A stretch of DNA of 64,000 nt from Megalonaias nervosa (taxonomy: Eukaryota; Mollusca; Bivalvia; Unionida; Unionidae). The stretch covers positions 62,001 through 126,000 of the forward strand of contig JAECUM010001908.1 of the NCBI GenBank assembly GCA_016617855.1, in the 5' to 3' direction. The position numbers and the translations under genes are program-made. Shown here one piece after another: positions 35,425-46,316 of this stretch; positions within the stretch are counted from its first letter, which is position 1; each line of letters opens with the position of its first letter. The notes under the pieces are model-generated. The model did not search any database. It saw only the letters and a program-made list of their open reading frames with translations, and was not told the origin of the DNA.

Positions 35425-35505
35425 GACGCTGTGTTATAAGGCTTTGATAAAATAACACCGTTTTAAAAGTACACGGTGATTATTAAAGGGCATTTTATTT
35501 TTGTT

Positions 35506-35923
35506 TTACCACAATCGTTTTAATTCATAACAGGACATGATGGAACCAAGAGAGGGTGTACTTTGTAGATCGCCGACCTCTTTCAGCAGATACTGTACAA
35601 CTCTTTCTGATCTGGTGCTTAGGACCTCTGCCGTTTTCTGAAGAGTCTGTTTGGCTTGCCTGGAAAGATCGGACAGCTGCGCTGATATTTCTTGCACGGT
35701 CGTCAGTAATGGCAATGGAGATGCTGCCAATGTGGGCAACGATGTTGCCTGCGACATGATTTTGCTGGCTATTTTTTGGTCCCAGGACCGTTGCGGCACC
35801 AAAGGACGCTTCTGCCACCTTGAGGGCAATCGAAGCTGCTTTGGCGGCAATCCCTGGAGAGCTGCTTGCACCGAGGAAAACGGCGTGCATAAAACCCACC
35901 GAAGATTTTACGACGTTGCGCAC
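35506..35923 (-). pseudogene. Polinton-relic ORF with a frameshift, uncharacterised (Ala-rich then helical)
   Basis: The first part (GASSSPGIAAKAASIALKVA) is small-residue-rich and hydrophobic. After a frameshift near 35760 a second coherent part continues with ISAQLSDLSRQAKQTLQKTA and RVVQYLLKEVGDL. It could be a minor virion or membrane protein; no family is recognised. Confidence 0.4.
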
Positions 35924-36134
35924 TTGTTCGTCTCATGGCTGTTTATTTTATCTGTGAACATTTTTTGGAGGCTGTATGCAGATTTTATCCGCAATCAGAC
36001 TTTTCGCCGTACGTGCAGATAATAGGTAATTCTTTCGTTGTTGTTATAGACGGTGTTTTTCAGATTGATCCATGATCCACATGGTAATTTCCTAGATTGC
36101 GTACGTGTTCAGGATGGGATAATAAATTAAGGGA

Positions 36135-36455
36135 TTAGGACGAATTTGCATGAGCGATCCCGGTGGGAAAAATCGCCATAGAATAAATCACGTTGAAGGC
36201 CGAACCGACCGACGACAACGATCCCTGAGCGATCGAGCAGTTGATGAGGAGAGTGTTCACGTCAGTGATATTCACGGGAAGGTCTCCCTCGTTCGTTCTG
36301 TTGGCGCCTAAGACAGTGCAAGCGCTAAAACCGAGAATGGATACAATCGAGTAGGCGATGTCAAATCCCACGCGATACCCTTCTGAGAGCGTGATTCGGG
36401 TGTACAGTGTGGAATAATTGGACTCAGTTTTGATGTTCCGCGGAGGTGTCTCCAT
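36135..36455 (-). CDS. Polinton-relic ORF, 106 aa, apparently intact, uncharacterised
   Basis: A clean ORF from METPPRNIKTESNYSTLYTR to a natural stop, with a central hydrophobic segment (FDIAYSIVSILGFSACTVLG). Its ATG lies 9 bases after the stop of the preceding 48-aa ORF, an operon-like packing typical of the element. It is likely virion-associated; the function is unknown. Confidence 0.45.
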   Translation of the reverse strand: METPPRNIKTESNYSTLYTRITLSEGYRVGFDIAYSIVSILGFSACTVLGANRTNEGDLPVNITDVNTLLINCSIAQGSLSSVGSAFNVIYSMAIFPTGIAHANSS

Positions 36456-36464
36456 TAGCAGTGA

Positions 36465-36611
36465 TCAGCCTGGAGATCTCCTGGCGAGATCGTGATAATC
36501 TTTTGTGAAGCGCCTACTGCCATCCAGTATGAAACCGATTGATGCTAGCGGGGACATTAAAGAAGCTGTTCCATATTTCGACGCAGAACTGCGTGATCTT
36601 GTACGACGCAT
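36465..36611 (-). CDS. Polinton-relic small basic ORF, 48 aa
   Basis: It reads MRRTRSRSSASKYGTASLMS and so on to RRSPG followed by TGA. The basic, Ser/Arg-rich start resembles small DNA-binding core peptides of adenovirus-like virions, but that is an inference. It is tightly followed by the 106-aa ORF. Confidence 0.35.
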   Translation of the reverse strand: MRRTRSRSSASKYGTASLMSPLASIGFILDGSRRFTKDYHDLARRSPG

Positions 36612-36754
36612 GTTGGTCTAATTCTTATAGGTGATTATACCATACCGTGGAAGTGACCGAACACGAATCGACAAGCTGAGTGATATCGTCGAGAGCCGTG
36701 TCGGATACAAGATATCCTGAAAATACAGTTTCCTATTGAAGTGTATGTGACTAA

Positions 36755-36925
36755 ATCAAATCCTCGTTCAGAACCTGATACTGATCCGCCGTCACCAGTT
36801 TGTTATCCAGAAGATGACTGAGGATATCCAACATCTCGTTATCGATCTCCACGCCGGCATTCCCCGCTTGTTTAGAAGCTATGAGCAATTTTAACCGTGA
36901 GACGATCTCGGCTGGATTTTTGTAG
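36755..36925 (-). pseudogene. Polinton-relic ORF fragment, helical
   Basis: A coherent stretch of about 55 codons (NPAEIVSRLKLLIASKQAGN ... EMLDILSHLLDNKLV) ends at a TAG. No start codon is in frame nearby. It is probably the C-terminal piece of a small helical protein. Confidence 0.35.
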
Positions 36926-37079
36926 TATCAGATACTACCGTAATTTCCACTTCTTTCTGTTTCACACTCTTCCTTTGGTGTTGAAAACAATGATTTAAAA
37001 ATTATGGCAGTTATACCTGTCGGTCGCTGCCGTGGTATTTGTGCAGGCTGTTGTTGTTGCTGTTGTTGTTGTGATTTTT

Positions 37080-37960
37080 GTTCATGAAAGATTTATACTT
37101 CATATTTTTTCTCTAATTTCAGCATTATTAAGAAGACTTTTGTTGAATTTTTTTAAATCATAAACCATTTCCTTCATGTCAACTGTTTTCTCCTCATCTT
37201 TATCCTTGACGTTGCTAATGACTCTACCGTAAGTATTGTTATCTTTACTCAGTATGCTTCGTGCTGCTACAATATAAGCATCACCAGCCTGTACGTTTCT
37301 TCTTCCTAAATAATTCGCAATAGCCGGAGATTTTCACTATGAAATTTAACCAACCATTCCATGAACAAATCTGGTTCTGAATAATCAATGTCGCTTATAA
37401 GTCGACGCATAGTTTCGTCAAGCTTTTTGTCATGCATAACATTTCCCTCATGCTCATACAGCTTTTCTAATCTTTCCTTGGTCAATTTTTCTTTTTCACG
37501 TATTTCTGTTAACTTTGATGCCATAAGTTCCTCTTTCTTTTTCATCTTCTCCTGTTTGACTTTTATCTCTTTTTTCATCTTCTCCAGTCTTGTCTTATAT
37601 TTCTCCTCTTTCTTTATATCTTCACTCTCAACCTTAGTTTTTCTAGTTATTTTAGCTTTAGGTTTTTCTGCAATGGCTTGTACAGCTTATTCCTGCAATA
37701 ACTCCTCCAGCAATCGTTGTTGTGATCGTTGAGTCGTCCAGCAACTGATCTTGCTTGGCATCGTACGTCGTTTCCATTCGTCGAGCTTAGTCAGGATCAG
37801 TTTCAACCATTCCCTGGCAAAATCGCGCTGAAACGTCTGCTGACCTATCTTGTAAAACCGCTAGCTGCCCGATAAACGTTTGTCCTCGCGCTGACGACGA
37901 TTTATGATCTTTTCGAATGGCAGGGTGGCAACTTTGTTGCTGACTACGGAGTGGTCATAC
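37080..37960 (-). pseudogene. Polinton-relic coiled-coil protein, Lys/Glu-rich
   Basis: Three coherent pieces in different frames: FAREWLKLILTKLDEWKRR (about 37820-37760), a long Lys/Glu coiled coil at 37700-37306 (RLEKMKKEIKVKQEKMKKKE ... ERLEKLYEHEG), and AGDAYIVAARSILSKDNNTY at 37300-37100. This part is noticeably more AT-rich than the capsid genes beside it. It lies directly downstream of the ATPase. The function is unknown. Confidence 0.45.
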
Positions 37961-38018
37961 TAATCAGGTAGGTAAAATTCATCAAAGCCTTTTCGATGGC
38001 GTTCCGAGATTTCCTCGG

Positions 38019-38591
38019 CTAGCGTCCCGAGAGTGCCTCAGCATCAAGATGAAACGTCATAAAATCGTGTCTGGAACCCGACGTCGCTAAGGCATAGCAG
38101 TCTTTGAATCGTTTTGCAATAATTCCACTGCAATGGTCTTCCGCGATCGTGTCGATATTACAGTTGTCAAGTCCGGAAAATAGGACAAAACACCCCGTAT
38201 TTCGTCGGTTGTATATAGGCACATCGCAGTACGACTGAGTGAGATAAAGGCTATTACACCGCTTGTTTCTCGACAACGAAAAATACTCGCAGATCCGGTT
38301 CATATTCTCGCGGTCGATCTTAATGTCGTCAAACATGATGATCTTATTCGTATCTGAATCCAGTTCTTCTACGGGTTGTATTTGACCTGGATCGACGAGG
38401 GTGAAGACATCATCTTGACCCACGAGAGAATTTCTCAACTCGTGCAGCCTGCTGTATTTGTCCTGATGAGGATTAAGTGTATCAATGATCACACGATCGT
38501 ACTTCAACATGTTGTCCAGCAGCATGTTCATGAGGACATTCGTTTTAACACGGCCGGTCGGACCCACGATAATGTAATGACAATCCGGCAT
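38019..38591 (-). CDS. FtsK/HerA-type genome-packaging ATPase of the Polinton relic
   Basis: An uninterrupted 190-aa ORF. It would pump DNA into virions, as the A32-like ATPases of Polintons do. Residues 9-16 (GPTGRVKT) are the P-loop, but the glycine just before Lys is Val. Walker B is KIIMFDDIKID at about 82-92, and YLTQSYCDVP at about 116-125 matches the downstream Gln motif. The length is near the lower end of the family. The frame is open although most neighbours are broken, yet the P-loop change suggests it is not active. Confidence 0.72.
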   Translation of the reverse strand: MPDCHYIIVGPTGRVKTNVLMNMLLDNMLKYDRVIIDTLNPHQDKYSRLHELRNSLVGQDDVFTLVDPGQIQPVEELDSDTNKIIMFDDIKIDRENMNRICEYFSLSRNKRCNSLYLTQSYCDVPIYNRRNTGCFVLFSGLDNCNIDTIAEDHCSGIIAKRFKDCYALATSGSRHDFMTFHLDAEALSGR

Positions 38592-38698
38592 CAGAAATTA
38601 TGCTGGTGCGTTGTTGATTTCGTTCTCGTGTCGAAATTAATGATGTTCATGTTCTATATAATTTATCACGCGGTGAATCTCTACATAAAGTTGCCCTC

Positions 38699-39638
38699 AT
38701 GTCGTACACGTCGTTTGGTACCCTTATTGGATGTGGGAGTAGTTCATCTGCGAATCAGGAGGAGCTGGATAAAAATAGTCAACCGTGTCGGGGATTCCAT
38801 GCAGGGATCTCTGAACATCAGCGGTCTCAGTATCACCAATCTCGACGACGTGAGTTATCCACCCCCGGACACCTACACCGCACGCTGGTCTCACGTGAGT
38901 AGACTCGCGCAGACCAAATTCTCTTTGACCAGTGGATCTATGACCGGAAACATTTACATGGGTGGAAGGATTTTATACGGACTTCCTGTGCCGATCGGAC
39001 AAGCCTTGGTGTCGTCGCAGGCCATCTCCGCGAAAGATCTCGAGGTGGCTGTGGCATGCAAATACGATAAAACCGGAGGGGTCATCTCTGGGAATTTTGT
39101 CGTCGATGGAGTACTCGCGACCATTCATGCCACGATCACGTTGATGAAACCCACGACGATGTCCAGCCAGGCCTTGACTGGACTTCCTACGACGTGGCCG
39201 ATTACCGAGGACACCCAAGCAATCTCGTACGCGCAGTTAAAATTGCCCGGGGATACTAAATTGTCCCTGACCGGCGGAACCCTTGCGATGAACCTTGCCA
39301 TGGGAGGATTTAAAATCATGGGACTGCCCACGACGGGAACACCTTCCCAGGACAGCGCTGTCAGTTACAATTAAGTGACGCATTATGCGCTGGTACGTAC
39401 GGAAGGATCCATTACGGGATATCTCACCACGGATTTCAATAAAATTTTCATGCAATCGACACCCATGAACAGCATCGATGTCGTCAATAAACTCTACGTG
39501 GGCAAGCGACGCATCAAAAATAACAATGGTCACATTCCTGTGTTGCCCTTGACAACTGGAAATCGATGTCGATTTTCTGTTTCGGCGGCGTCGGAATACG
39601 CTGCCTCTCACATGACTTATCTCCTGTTCTCTTAGCAT
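38699..39638 (+). pseudogene. Fibre-like (phage/adenovirus-style) attachment protein relic
   Basis: It begins MSYTSFGTLIGCGSSSS divergently from the ATPase. A frameshift near 38772 leads into the shaft, which carries repeated units of the type M-x-G-x-hydrophobic-x-M-x-G: MQGSLNISGLSITNL, MTGNIYMGGRILYGLP and MNLAMGGFKIMGLP. Each unit is followed by a Pro/Thr-rich linker and an A-x-S-Y step, as in trimeric fibre shafts. A TAA at 39372 interrupts it; the frame then resumes through YLTTDFNKIFM and VVNKLYVG. A receptor-binding role is inferred from the family. Confidence 0.6.
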
Positions 39639-39819
39639 TTAGTCGCGAGTAATACTGCCAGCGAATGTGCGACATCTGGAATGACTTCTAATTATTGGAT
39701 GCAGTGACTCTTCCTTCGCCGGTGTCCATCTCGAAATTTCAAGTGCGTGGACGTGTGACAGAACACAGTGCTTGCTGACCTGAAGAGTCGATGACAGTAA
39801 GTCCGACGGAATCGCCAAT

Positions 39820-40311
39820 GTGATGTATAGCGGAACTACGGCTATTGGAATTGCTGTGCTGAAACACATGACGACGATCACCGATACCAAATATACGGCT
39901 TTTAAATTTGTAGAACTGACAGCAGAGCCTACCAATCCAGGCTTGAGTTATTTTCAGATTTTTACTCTCGATGATCTTATCCAGCGACCTCATATAGGTA
40001 CTATGTCGGGAATTGTTCGAGTCGCTACGGAGTTGTACCAGTTACTGTTCGATGATAGTTACAGGCAGGATGTGCACTATGCCGAAAATGCAAATCATGT
40101 GCTCAAGCAGAGCACAGGAGTGTATGCCAAGATCAACGACGTGAGAAATGCAGGTAAATCGTCCCTAGAAAAGGCTAATGAACGCTCTAAGCACCATGAC
40201 GTGAAACTGTCTCATGTGTCCGTGGGGGAAATTCGACAACAACAGCTCCGAGACGTCATCGATCGGTATTTTGTTGTGTTCAAGTTCTGCAACGATCGAG
40301 ACATTCATTGA
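39820..40311 (+). CDS. Polinton-relic ORF, 163 aa, possibly fibre C-terminus, uncharacterised
   Basis: An open frame (IGIAVLKHMTTITDTKYTAF ... QQLRDVIDRYFVV). The first third may be the end of the fibre head in a shifted frame. The remainder is helical and unrecognised. The annotated first ATG is not certain. Confidence 0.35.
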   Translation: MMYSGTTAIGIAVLKHMTTITDTKYTAFKFVELTAEPTNPGLSYFQIFTLDDLIQRPHIGTMSGIVRVATELYQLLFDDSYRQDVHYAENANHVLKQSTGVYAKINDVRNAGKSSLEKANERSKHHDVKLSHVSVGEIRQQQLRDVIDRYFVVFKFCNDRDIH

Positions 40312-40589
40312 GGCGATTAATCTTCAGGCTTTCCCAGATAACATTGTCGACTTTATTAAGCTTAATCACCTCGGTAGCTACTTATGTACTCTTATCATCA
40401 GATATGTAGTCAAATATCTGAGGGAATTAAAGATAGAACACTTTAATTGACAAAAATAACAAGCAATTAAAGAGATAGTTGACGGACTATATACATACGA
40501 GATTCAAATTTTTCCCTAACCTGGCAAAAATAACAAGCAATTAAAGAAACAACAGACATACCATATATAATACATACATCAGTGCAAGT

Positions 40590-41640
40590 ATACTCTAAAA
40601 ACTTGGCCAGTAGCTCTCAACGTTCATTTTGTGCGAGCTACGGAACAAAAGAGCATCGACGCATGGATGAAATCCAAATCGCTGATCGTTTATCGCATCG
40701 ATGATTTCAGCAGCATCGTCGACATCGCATTGTCGTTTGTCCAACGTCGCATCGAAAATTATCAGGAGTGATAATCGTCATGGATCTTCGCCGGAGTCAA
40801 TTATGTCTCGTTTCCAACTTTCACATTTACACCATTGCGTGGAAGTAAGCGAGTACCCCTTCGCAGACAAATATCAGCCACAAAAGCATGCATCAACGTC
40901 AAAAACAACAACGACTACTGTCTGTTGTACGCTATCCTCGCAGCGAAACATTCCGCTAAAGACCATGTCGATCGCGTCTCCAACTGCAAGTCGTATTTGA
41001 ACACGATCCACACCACCGGGACCACCTTTTCTACAGCGGTCAAATACAGCGGTCAAAGACGTTCACAAACTGGAGGCGCTCAACGAGGAACTCTCCTTCA
41101 ACGTGTTTGGACTCGATGACATGAAAGCGGGCGATAAACAATTCGTAGTCTTCCCATGCTGTTCTCCAAAACAGCCTCACAACACAGCATCAGTTTATTT
41201 TATTACCAACACCATTTCGTGCACATCAAGGACTTCAGTCGGCAATGCCGATCGCAGTAAAACGGCATAAGAATCATGGATATTTCTGCTATCGTTGCTT
41301 ACAGTGCTTTTCTCAGCAGCAAAAACTACACGATCATGTGTCGTCGGGATACGGTCAAGAACTACAAACCGTTCAGATGCCACACGAGGGAACACTACAG
41401 TTCGAGCACCACCACAAAAAATACGCGCAGACGTTCCATATTGTCCTTGACTCAGAAGCGATCTTTAAAAATGTGGAAGGACCCTCGCCCGATAGCGACC
41501 ATTCCTTTACCCAAGCGGAACAAACACATGTAGCTTCACGTGAATCGGTGGTTCTTCCCGGGTCCTTCGTTCACCAGATATACTGGCCGCCATGTATCAC
41601 CAATCATGTGCTAGAAAATGGCGTTAAGCCCACAACATCC
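40590..41640 (+). pseudogene. Protein-primed DNA polymerase B (Polinton type), N-terminal relic
   Basis: Successive coherent pieces in shifting frames: a helical N-terminus (about 40610-40770), CINVKNNNDYCLLYAILAAK (about 40890-40950), then from 41245 HGYFCYRCLQCFSQQQKLHDH, a C2H2-like finger whose last ligand is altered (GYGQ), and FHIVLDSEAIF at about 41440, which matches exonuclease motif I (D-x-E). Exo II/III and palm motifs are absent because the gene stops at the TA microsatellite. Several frameshifts and stops make it dead. Confidence 0.62.
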
Positions 41641-41645
41641 AATAT

Positions 41646-41647
<2 letters not shown>

Positions 41648-41709
<62 letters not shown>
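41648..41709. repeat. (TA)n microsatellite at the right edge of the Polinton relic
   Basis: About 30 TA units. Polymerase coding similarity ends here and AT-rich host sequence follows, so the repeat probably marks a deletion or rearrangement point. Confidence 0.9.
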
Positions 41710-41710
<1 letters not shown>

Positions 41711-43918
41711 CTGCTATCGGTCTACTGATTTAGTGCTGCGACGTAATCTATGTCAATGATGAAAACCTTATTATCAAAATACACTACATAGTAATGACAA
41801 TCTTGAAACACCATACTTTACGCCATCTTACCTTAGGGTTGTACAAAATTCTAACTAAGATTAAGTGTACACATTTTACAAATCTAAACAGGAAGATACT
41901 GATCTTTTATGATGTCCAGAAATGTTATAGCCGTATATTTAAATCCATTAGACAATCAGAAATTTCATTCGTTTTATATAAATGTACGGGCCATCTATAT
42001 ATGACGTTACACACCAAAAGAGGAGGGGGGCTGACATGTGTGACTGGGGGGGGGTGTAGGGGGTTTGAAAAATGTGATGTCACAGAAACAACATCAGAGC
42101 CATCTTCCAGAGAAAATGTGAACTACGTAGACTTGTAGTATCACCTTGGGGTGAAGAGAACATTGAGAAATAAATTCATGAGATGAGATGTCAACAACTT
42201 TATTCATTGGATTTTAAGTCTTTTTCCTACCCATAATGTTTCTCTTTATTATAAATTTTCAGGGGACTAAACCTTGATTGATCAAGATATAAGTATTAAA
42301 TAACTCAGAATGCAGTGTTGCATTGCAGTGTTTTTCTATGAAAATTGATTTCAAACCAATATTATTTACTTTTTTTTGGGGGGGGGAACAAAAGCTTTGT
42401 GACGTCATATATGAAGGAATCTGGGTTTTGTGACGAGGTTGAGGGGGTAAAAATTTCGACAAAATTACTTGACGTCATACACGAATGGCTCCTTAAACCA
42501 ATGATATCTCTTGATTTGTCTGTGTAATCCTGCCACCCAAAACCGGGTGCCAATGAAGATTCACGTAATCGTGTTATGTAATGACATTCGGACAACCTCG
42601 GTTCTATTTGCGAAACAAAAATAAGCCTGGTATGATTGGTAGAACTAAACAAGAAGTTGTGAGTAAGATCGTGTGTGAAAGAGTTCATACTAAGGTTTAT
42701 CAGTAACCCCGGGTTGCCAGACACATCTATTTTACTATTTGGAACTGCTGCAGGCTCTTTCCAAGAAAACCTTAATATTTTCTTTAACTACACACAAATT
42801 TATAAACAAAAATGCCAGTTGAAAAAAAAAAAAAAAAAATATTAAGTTCTGGATCACGTAATTGCTCCCAGCTTAAGTTTAAACTGGGTGGAAATACCGT
42901 TTCTATTGTTAAAGACATTTAAATACCATGGTATTATTTTTTCCAACAGTCTGCGACTTTTAGAAGCTATAAACCTCAATGTAAAACAAGCCAAAAACAA
43001 AACAAACAATCCCCCCCAACCCCCCACAAAAGAAACAAAACATAACAAATCAAAAAACAAACAAAGCAAAACAAACAAAACCCATGCATCTTTTCTCTCG
43101 AGGAATAAACCGTCTGCTCATTCCAATCGATGTACAGTTACAACTGCCCGGTTACACAGATTTACCTATTTGTCATTAAGTGTGTATGAGAGGATGACAA
43201 GAAATATGTAAGCAATTAGATTACCAAATTAATAGTTGTTTTTTTTTTTAACATTTTAAGTTGAGGACAACAAGGAGGAAAGAAGAATTTAAGCATAACG
43301 AATAACGCTGGAAAACAATTTGTTGATGCAGGCCACACAAGTGACAATTGTATTGAAAATAATATTATGTTCATATGATATAACATGCATAAAGTAATTT
43401 ACAAAATTACTTTACTATAGTATGTGGTAAACTACTTAGTTGAAATTCAGACCTGAATGTAAATTTGTAAACTATCAAACCAAAAACAATCCATCTGGGA
43501 GCTGAGACCACCATAACACAGGAACCATGCAAGTCACTCACTTTGCATGGGGCCTGTGCAGCCCAAAAATAGACAGCGGCCTGCATCAACCCCGCCTTCC
43601 ATCTCCTTTTTGGGGAAAACCATAAAACCAAGAATTACAGGCATGCAGTATGCACACACATCAAGATATAAAAGGCCTATGACGAGTCAAATAGAAAGGA
43701 AAATACATATCCATCCTTAGACTTGGGCAAGCATGTGTTCGATCTGTTGAATGGTCGATTTTTCAAAATGCAAACTATGGCATTCTGCCATAAGACCTTT
43801 GTCGCTCCCAAGTGAGAAAGATATCAGTGCCAACTGTGAAAATTGCAAGCAGTGAAAAAATGCCATTGCTGTTACATGAAAATAACGTTGTGTATGTGTG
43901 TGTGTATACATACATACA

Positions 43919-44007
<89 letters not shown>

Positions 44008-45297
44008 TGAACCTTCCCAGACTATGATTATGATGGAAAAATGAACTTGGAGGTGGATTTAAAAGAGTGCAACTAAGAACCCCCGATTACCCTTTGCGTG
44101 CTAACTTAATTGAGTTCAGAAATGAATTATAGGTTGGAATGACGTTCGGAACATCTAATATATCGTTGAAAGCATCCGATTTCCATCGCCCTAACTGACA
44201 AATCTATCAGACAAGCCCTTCGCCGCAGTAATTTCTGCTGCTCCGATTCTAAAGCTATGACTCTTGAAGCATTTTGGATCAAAACTACAGAACTGCAGAG
44301 CAAGTTTGAGCTGTACATTGAAATCTGCACGAGTTTGTTTGAAAGATACATAAATAATGGGCCTGGACCAGTACCTCGCATTTGGATGTATCGCTGGAGA
44401 TTTGAGATAGGACAAACTGCAGCATTATTGTTTTTATTAATTTTTGAAGTGAACTTCTGGCCCTGACTGTGTTTGAAGGTGTTGAATGGTAGATTTTATG
44501 TGTGCGGACGCCTACGCATGCTGTAATACAATTAAAAGCTTTCTTCGTACATGTGAGTTATAGTGGCGCTCTACAGTTTCGTATTTTGCATTTAAAGAAA
44601 AAGAATTTCCCCGTGTTTCCTCACTGGTTATACTGACTATTCAAAAAAAGACCTAATATATCTTAGGTATTGTTCAAAGACCTATTAATTCCCTTTATTT
44701 TGCTGTATGATTAATGGGTGTAATATAGGTTATAGAGAATACAGCTTGGCCTTACTCCAGATGTGCATCTTTCAAAAAACTGCTAGCTCCACTTGGTCAT
44801 TTTCACTTCACTTCAGAGCCAATAACTCTTGTACATTTTAAATATTTGGTAATTCATTTGCACTTTCAGAAGCTGGTATTGTCTAGTTGGGCAAAAATCA
44901 TTTTCCCTATTTTAATAGCTGCCAAAGATAGTGCACTTTAGACTAATTCAAGCTGATTTTTTTTTAGCACAAGGGAGCAGTCATTTTAGTTAGCAGTGTG
45001 CTTCGATCATGTACAATTTCCACAAATACAATATCCAAAGAAATGTCAGCACATTACATCAAAGTAACATAGCCAACATTCTATCCACTGTACATGTTTT
45101 AAATGCAAACAACTTCACCTTACAAACGTCACTCTATCAAAAGTTGATCATAACTGGTGAGCGCCCATTATTGAAATCCATCTCTGTATCTACCATGTTT
45201 CTCACGATACATAGTTTACATAGCCTATCACCATTCGCAGTATTGAGGTCAGTTTTACTGATCATGCCTCGAATGAATCTCTGATACTTACGATACA
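41710..45297. other. Intergenic region between Polinton relic and MITE
   Basis: No gene is supported. It includes G-rich stretches at 42020-42065 and 42375-42390 near GTGACGTCAT-like repeats (remnants of an unidentified repeat), an A17 run at 42822-42839, and a compound CATA/TA microsatellite (43891-44005). ORFs on both strands lack motifs. Confidence 0.55.
43891..44005. repeat. Compound (TG)/(CATA)n/(TA)n microsatellite
   Basis: TGTG, then about ten CATA units, then about 30 TA units in immediate succession. Confidence 0.92.
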
Positions 45298-45607
45298 CAG
45301 TCTGATTAAAAAATCAGATCTCCACTGTCCTACAGCAACAGCTTAGGGGTCTTTTTCTGGTGACCTATGTTATTGCCATACTCGCTAATTGTATCAGCCA
45401 ATCAGATAAAGTCTTATACTTCCGCGTTTGGGAGACTGGGCAGTATGACTGAAGTGCATGAATGTGTGGCGAACGATTTTATTCACTTTCAAATTTCTGA
45501 AAGGTGCATTTCCATTGGCTAAATCAAAGGTCACCAGAACATGAACCTTAAGCGGTCGCTGTCAGATATTCACGTAGGACAGTGGAGATCTGATTTTAAT
45601 CAAATTG
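45298..45607. mobile_element. 310 bp MITE with ~35 bp inverted repeats and 10 bp target duplication
   Basis: The left end CAGTCTGATTAAAAAATCAG, then ATCTCCACTGTCCTAC, is matched by the right end in reverse complement (CAATTTGATTAAAATCAGAT, then CTCCACTGTCCTAC). TTACGATACA flanks both sides exactly (45288-45297 and 45608-45617). No coding content. The long direct target duplication points to a superfamily making 9-10 bp staggered cuts; Mutator-like is possible but not proven. A minimal copy lies at 22105-22164. Confidence 0.85.
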
Positions 45608-45617
45608 TTACGATACA

Positions 45618-46316
45618 AGGCTCGCCCATGAAGTTGCAAATGCATCAAACTTTCTTTTCATAACTTCTAATACAATGAATATAATTGTCTTGTTCTAAAA
45701 CAACGCCTAATTTCCTTATAAAATAAAAGTTTTGAATTTCCGCATAAATCTTGTTGCTGTTGTTGTTTAAAATAATAATATTATTTTTGTTTGAAGACAA
45801 GTATTGAGTGACAACTCTCTAATTTCTAAGCATGTGGTTTAAGTGACCATAAATGGAAAACGTCCTTTGTGTCATTGACTACTGTAGATTTGAAATTATA
45901 GAAGTATCGGTTGCTTTGTCCCATATTAAAGCCGTAGGTCAGTGCGCTTATTTTTGCCGAATGCGTTAAATTTACCTCCACCATTCTTGTAGGTAATATT
46001 ATCATCATAAATCTGAATGTCTGACACGTGTTCTACATAATTAGTACCGCTCGAAAAGAAACCAGGTAACGCACTGGTTCCTTAATAGTGACCACGAAAG
46101 TCTCCGATTGACATCCATGTGACTTTCATGGCCAATCCTGTAAACGGTTTATCTGATGCTTTTATACATTGCGATTACTGTAAATAATCCTTCTTAGGCT
46201 TACGTACTTGTCTCAATGTGATTTACCAGATTACAACACCACTTTAAGCTAAATAATCAGTGTGTCTGTATTTTTACTGGATTTGAGAGTCACACAACAA
46301 AAACGACTTGTGCAGC
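45618..46316. other. Upstream region of the SLC5-like gene
   Basis: Presumed promoter and 5' untranslated region. It is AT-rich, with no clear TATA box placement or CpG island, and no other gene is seen. Confidence 0.5.

Larger units (their letters stand above)
32237..41650. mobile_element. Polinton/Maverick-like (adintovirus-like) element, relic
   Basis: A block visibly richer in G+C and CpG than its surroundings carries the core virus-like gene set: on the minus strand a packaging ATPase, coiled-coil and small proteins, a capsid protein and an adenovirus-type protease; on the plus strand a fibre-like protein and the N-terminus of a protein-primed DNA polymerase B. Genes are tightly packed, as in Polintons. 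Integrase, polymerase palm domain and terminal inverted repeats were not seen; the right side ends at a TA microsatellite. Most reading frames are broken, so this is a dead, truncated copy sitting between two divergent host genes. Confidence 0.8.

Noticed and set aside
43717..44027. ORFs with CMYV or YIHT repeats on both strands
   Set aside because: Translated CATA/TA microsatellite.
44127..44466. Overlapping ORFs on both strands upstream of the symporter
   Set aside because: No family motif; plus-strand ORF does not connect in phase to the symporter start.
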